Positions 1-12,500 of a stretch of 12,500 nucleotides of DNA are shown here, in pieces. The translations under genes were made by a program, and so were the position numbers. Positions within the stretch are counted from its first letter, which is position 1. Every line of letters starts with the position of its first letter. A model generated the notes under the pieces. It was not told the origin of the DNA, ran no database searches, and saw only the letters and a list, made by a program, of their open reading frames with translations. Origin of the DNA: Cristatella mucedo (taxonomy: Eukaryota > Bryozoa > Phylactolaemata > Cristatellidae); contig WPIO01000008.1 of assembly GCA_009760855.2 (NCBI GenBank), positions 4,975,001 through 4,987,500 on the forward strand, in the 5' to 3' direction.

Positions 1-10
1 ATACACTGTA

Positions 11-12
<2 letters not shown>

Positions 13-77
<65 letters not shown>
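13..77. repeat. (TG)n microsatellite
   Basis: A pure TG dinucleotide run of about 32 units. The Cys/Val-repeat open frames over it are artefacts of the repeat. Confidence 0.98.
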
Positions 78-80
<3 letters not shown>

Positions 81-255
81 CACACGTATTCGATCCCTGT
101 CGATCATATCACAAACTCTCCAGTTTACAACCATTTAGTATTTGTGGCTTTACAAAGTTACAGCCGGAGCAACATAAATACATAAATAAAAAGCAAACAA
201 AAAATCCCGGTCCAGCAGCTTGTTCACCAGTGAAGGCCAACGTCATCTGGGTGTG

Positions 256-935
256 CTGCGTGGGCTCACGTGCGAGATCTGCAAGTGAGCAGATCGCGAG
301 GCCTGGGCAGCTAGCAGACGGTCGGTGACACACCGGGAGAGATCTATGAATGTAAGAGTTGCACATTTAGCTGACTTAGCCAATTGCAGCCAATTGCTTG
401 CCGGCCGACCCACTCGACTGCCCTAGAAAACAAGGGGCCCCAGTCAGAGTTAGAAGCAGCCGATCGGCCGAGGGGTGCAGCCAGGGGCCACACACTCAGG
501 CCTTAGGGGGGGGGGGGCAGCTTGCCTCTTGGGCTGCATCCAGTTATTAGCAGGGTGTGCAGCTGTTGCTGCCTGGTGTCACACAGAGGCTGGTGGCCCT
601 GAATGCTAACAAAATTGGGCGAGTGCAAGGGTAAGTAGTTTCGAACCTAATCCGTTCAGAGATGCACCCTGGCACTCGACTTTAGCCTCAGACAATTCTA
701 TCGCCTGCGATCATTAGAGATGATGACATGAGACTAATTAATGAGGGTGCCCTAGATTTTCCTAGGGCCGGTTAGACATACAAGTTAGAGCAACGCCTGG
801 CTTAAAGTTCCCCGAACACCACCCACCGGAGCAGCAGTAGCTGCTGCTGCTGCCTCTCGTTCTGGCAGCCACGCGACAGCTGCTCGATGCTTGCAGCACC
901 TGCCGCCACTGACACGCCCCTTTCTCTCCTGGCAG
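256..935. other. No gene recognised; possible intron upstream of antistasin exon
   Basis: Mixed-composition sequence with a 12-base G run (about 506-517) and a short CAG/CTG-rich patch at 826-855. Open frames here are short and show no family motif. If the exon at 936 is real, most of this is its preceding intron; for USP24 it is also intronic or beyond. Confidence 0.4.
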
Positions 936-1255
936 TCGTGAGGACAGGCGAGTGCCGCATATTCGGTCCGCTGCTGCCGAAGTGCTGGGTGGCCTGTGAC
1001 AACACGTGCCACCATGGCCGCCTGCTGGATCGCTGGGGATGCCCGACGTGCAAATGTTACAAGCCCAAGGTCGCCAAGTCCATCATACGACGCTGGCGAC
1101 GCGAGCACGCCTCGCCGGCACCGGCGTCAGCCGGACGCACCGGAAACCGACCGAGTGCAACCCAGGCGTCGCTGCTCGACGGAGCGCTCCACGATGCTCG
1201 ACGACGGTCGCTGGTGTCTCGAAGGTGCTCGCTGCATAGGCGACGAGGCGCCTAG
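936..1255 (+). CDS. Antistasin-type protease inhibitor domain exon, partial gene
   Basis: After a textbook acceptor (cccctttctctcctggcag, ending at 935) the open frame runs in phase 2 to a TAG at 1253-1255. At 953-1057 it encodes a Cys-rich module of the form C-x3-C-x3-C-x2-G-x3-D-x2-GC-x2-C-x-C (core CWVACDNTCHHGRLLDRWGC), preceded by a further Cys. This is the antistasin pattern found in secreted serine-protease inhibitors and in multi-repeat extracellular proteins such as CRIM1. Only one module is present; no signal peptide or other exon was recognised upstream. Beyond CKCYKPK the frame is basic and Ala/Ser/Arg-rich without known similarity. The true exon may therefore end at a donor such as CCCAAG|gtcgcc near 1070 instead of at the stop. 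The function is inferred from the Cys pattern alone. Confidence 0.6.
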
Positions 1256-1304
1256 AGTCTTGACGAGCACTGCCGGCAATCGCGAGCCGATCGAGAGCCG
1301 CCAC

Positions 1305-1323
1305 CAACAGCAGCAGCAGCAGT
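1305..1323. repeat. Short (CAG)n trinucleotide tract
   Basis: About six CAG/CAA units. It gives poly-Gln on the plus strand and a poly-Leu, signal-peptide-like run on the minus strand; neither is good evidence for a protein. Confidence 0.85.
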
Positions 1324-1750
1324 AGCACGTAGGTCCAGGGCGGTGCACGATGCAACGCTACCATTTTCCAATCAGCGATGCATTCTCACTCCACCCCAGC
1401 AAGGGCGCCGAGCGTGGCACTGCGCTCTGCGCTCGCCCCAGTCGCCGCTGCTGCTGCCGCCGTCCGAGGCTCCCGCAGCAGCCTAAAAGGTGCCGGTGGC
1501 CGAGAGTCGGGCCGCCGAGGTCACTCGCCGGCCACAGGAGCGTCGGCAAAGCTAGCTGCTGAACGACACCTGCCGCTAGCAGCACGAACAGAGCTGCTGC
1601 ACGCTGCCTCAGCTCACCGACCTAGGGAGCAAGCGGCAAAGCTGCAAAGTCCCACATCCCTCATCTACTGTCGTGGCGACTTTACGGCAGCCGCAGGTCA
1701 GCGGCAGTAAACGCCCCTTTGGCCCCGCCTTCCCTCCTTTTTCTTTCCAG

Positions 1751-1838
1751 CCCTTCCGAATTCGTCACAGGGCCGCGGCCGCTGCCGTCGAAGACCGACG
1801 AAAATTTCAATAAAGCACATCTTACGACAACGGCAGGT
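1751..1838 (+). other. Possible further or last exon of the plus-strand gene
   Basis: A pyrimidine-rich acceptor (ccctcctttttctttccag, ending at 1750) precedes a short GC-rich stretch that stays open in two frames. In the frame starting at 1751 the stop TAA (1811-1813) falls inside the AATAAA signal. In another frame it stays open until a TAA beyond the CAG|gttaaa donor-like site at 1838. No protein similarity was recognised, so splice-signal quality and the polyA signal are the only support. Confidence 0.3.
1809..1814 (+). terminator. Polyadenylation signal AATAAA on plus strand
   Basis: A canonical AATAAA hexamer lies in otherwise GC-rich sequence, about 550 bp after the stop of the antistasin-type ORF and 59 bp after a strong plus-strand acceptor. 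It fits the 3' end of the plus-strand gene. No clear GT-rich downstream element was identified, apart from tcggtgtcc near 1847. Confidence 0.4.
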
Positions 1839-2010
1839 TAAATCCTCGGTGTCCGAAGCTCGGGCCGCAGCAAAAAACGGGCGCGCTGCATCCCGCCGCA
1901 CATCCCGCCGCGCGGCGCTGCCGCCGCCACAGCAGCAGAGGTGGCATTGGCACCTCTCCGTGCGAGCGTGCCCGGACGCAGCCGCGACCGACAGAGCCGA
2001 CGTCACCGAC

Positions 2011-11409
<9,399 letters not shown>

Positions 11410-12136
11410 CTGCACTCACAAAAATAAAGAAAGCCATTTGATTGCTTGCCCGTTAAAGACAGCTTTGTAGCCGAGCAATATCCTCCTAGGTGACATTTGC
11501 AGCTTGTACAAATGAATAGAAGCGTGGACAACGAACAGGAACAATAGCCTGCCAACATCTTACTGACCATTAAGTACGGTTGAGAGCTTTGTCAAAGCAG
11601 CCATAAGCACGTGTTCGGCTATTTCGACAAGCAAAATATTAAACTGCCTCTCTGCCTCGAGGGGCACGTGCGAGCAAAGATATGGAATGCGCATACCTGC
11701 GGATGTGCAGAAATACACATCCTAGCAAAGTACCAATGGATGTGTGACTAACCATAGTCACTATATACAATGTTTCCACTGAAAACAGGAGCTTTTGCAC
11801 AACTCCTAACATAGCTAATTGTCCTAAATTTACACCAAGCATGGTGCTCCTACTTCACATACACAGTTATACAGTGCTATCAGAAGATTGTAATCTGGCA
11901 AAATGATGAAGCACGTATAAAAGGTAGGCAGGTCAGTGCACCAATTTTCCACCTAGACATGTCCAAGTAGGTCACGTTTCGAAAGTGTACGTATACAACG
12001 ACAAAAAATCAAGATTTTCAAATGTGCTATGATCTCCTACCACAATTGTGAGGCACACTACTGTTTGTCCAGTCATCAGGGGAAGACAAGGCTATAGATA
12101 GAATTTCTGACTGATCAACTTCAATCTACTCATATT
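11410..12136. other. USP24 intron at right side, no exon recognised
   Basis: AT-rich sequence upstream of exon a in transcript order. No exon ending in the expected LYQLANLEEP-like block was found. Short open frames on both strands show no family motif. Part may be decayed retroelement continuing from the RT relic at 12137. Confidence 0.5.
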
Positions 12137-12208
12137 GGACAGGCCAATAGGCCGATAGAATCAGCTAAGTTAGGGATCAGGGCCTTTCTGAATTGCAACA
12201 ATCACACC
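12137..12208 (-). mobile_element. Relic of non-LTR retrotransposon reverse transcriptase
   Basis: In one minus-strand frame it reads VIVAIQKGPDP, stop, LS, stop, FYRPIGLSN. This matches the conserved start of non-LTR reverse transcriptases (pattern V.PI.K.G.DP...SYRPI.LT). Two stops within 24 codons show it is dead. The palm motif FADD was not found in the window, so only a short piece is recognisable. The LINE clade cannot be told. Confidence 0.55.
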
Positions 12209-12500
12209 ACTTATCAGCAGACAAAATATTTTCCACGTCGGCTGAGACAAGTTTGCACAGCTATAAAAGAAGATATAAATGGGGATTAAAACCAAACAAT
12301 GACTATGCCAATAAAAACCAGAAAACCTGGTAACACTTTTCGACTACTACTTGATTCGGCATGATTCGGCAGCATACCAACCAAAAACCACTACATAACA
12401 TGGAAGACACACTACTTGCACATATGCATAGCAGAAACAACGCAGCTCCTTGTATACCGAGCTCTAGAACTGTGGCACCACGCCAAAAGAGAAATTGTTC

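Noticed and set aside
1083-1364. Minus-strand 93-aa ORF with a signal-peptide-like start (poly-Leu after MVALHRAPPWTYV)
   Set aside because: The hydrophobic core is the translated (CAG)n tract in reverse, the rest has no motif, and it overlaps the better supported plus-strand antistasin ORF. Kept only as a remote alternative.
1083-1710. Several overlapping plus- and minus-strand ORFs rich in Arg, Ala and Ser
   Set aside because: GC-rich composition leaves several frames open at once; none has a recognisable domain or splice-supported boundaries.

Overview
This window is invertebrate-type metazoan nuclear DNA. It has short GC-rich exons with GT/GC...AG introns, long dinucleotide microsatellites, tRNA-derived SINEs, a decayed Tc1-like transposon and a relic of a non-LTR reverse transcriptase. 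I cannot place the organism firmly. The main gene is clearly homologous to vertebrate USP24 but diverged enough (about half the residues in the best exons, by eye) that a protostome or other invertebrate is more likely than a vertebrate. I name no phylum.

The main gene lies on the minus strand. Eight consecutive exons between 11409 and 2011 encode 723 codons of a USP24-type ubiquitin carboxyl-terminal hydrolase. They cover the helical region before the catalytic domain and the first third of that domain: the Cys box, the QQD-type box and the first zinc-ribbon CxxC. Reading frame and splice phase fit at every junction. The window holds neither the gene's start (above 12500) nor its C-terminal half, including the His box (below position 1). 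One intron, 6904-7076, uses a GC donor. The junction between 10570 and 9509 joins in frame but skips a block conserved in vertebrate USP24, so an exon may be missing there.

On the plus strand, 936-1255 is an exon-like ORF encoding one antistasin-type protease-inhibitor domain, preceded by a strong splice acceptor. A second acceptor at 1750 and an AATAAA at 1809 lie downstream. If USP24 continues past the left edge, this is an oppositely oriented gene within a USP24 intron.

The introns hold the repeats. The 3.4-kb intron 2765-6158 contains a full-length but broken Tc1-like transposase (3176-4215, minus), a SINE tail fragment and a pure (TC)n tract of over 100 bp that starts about 40 bp from an exon donor. 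Other introns hold three more copies or pieces of what looks like one SINE family, and a long (CA)n tract. The right end (11410-12500) is intronic, with an RT relic at 12137-12208. I see no operon, CRISPR array, rRNA or functional tRNA, and no convincing previously undescribed system.
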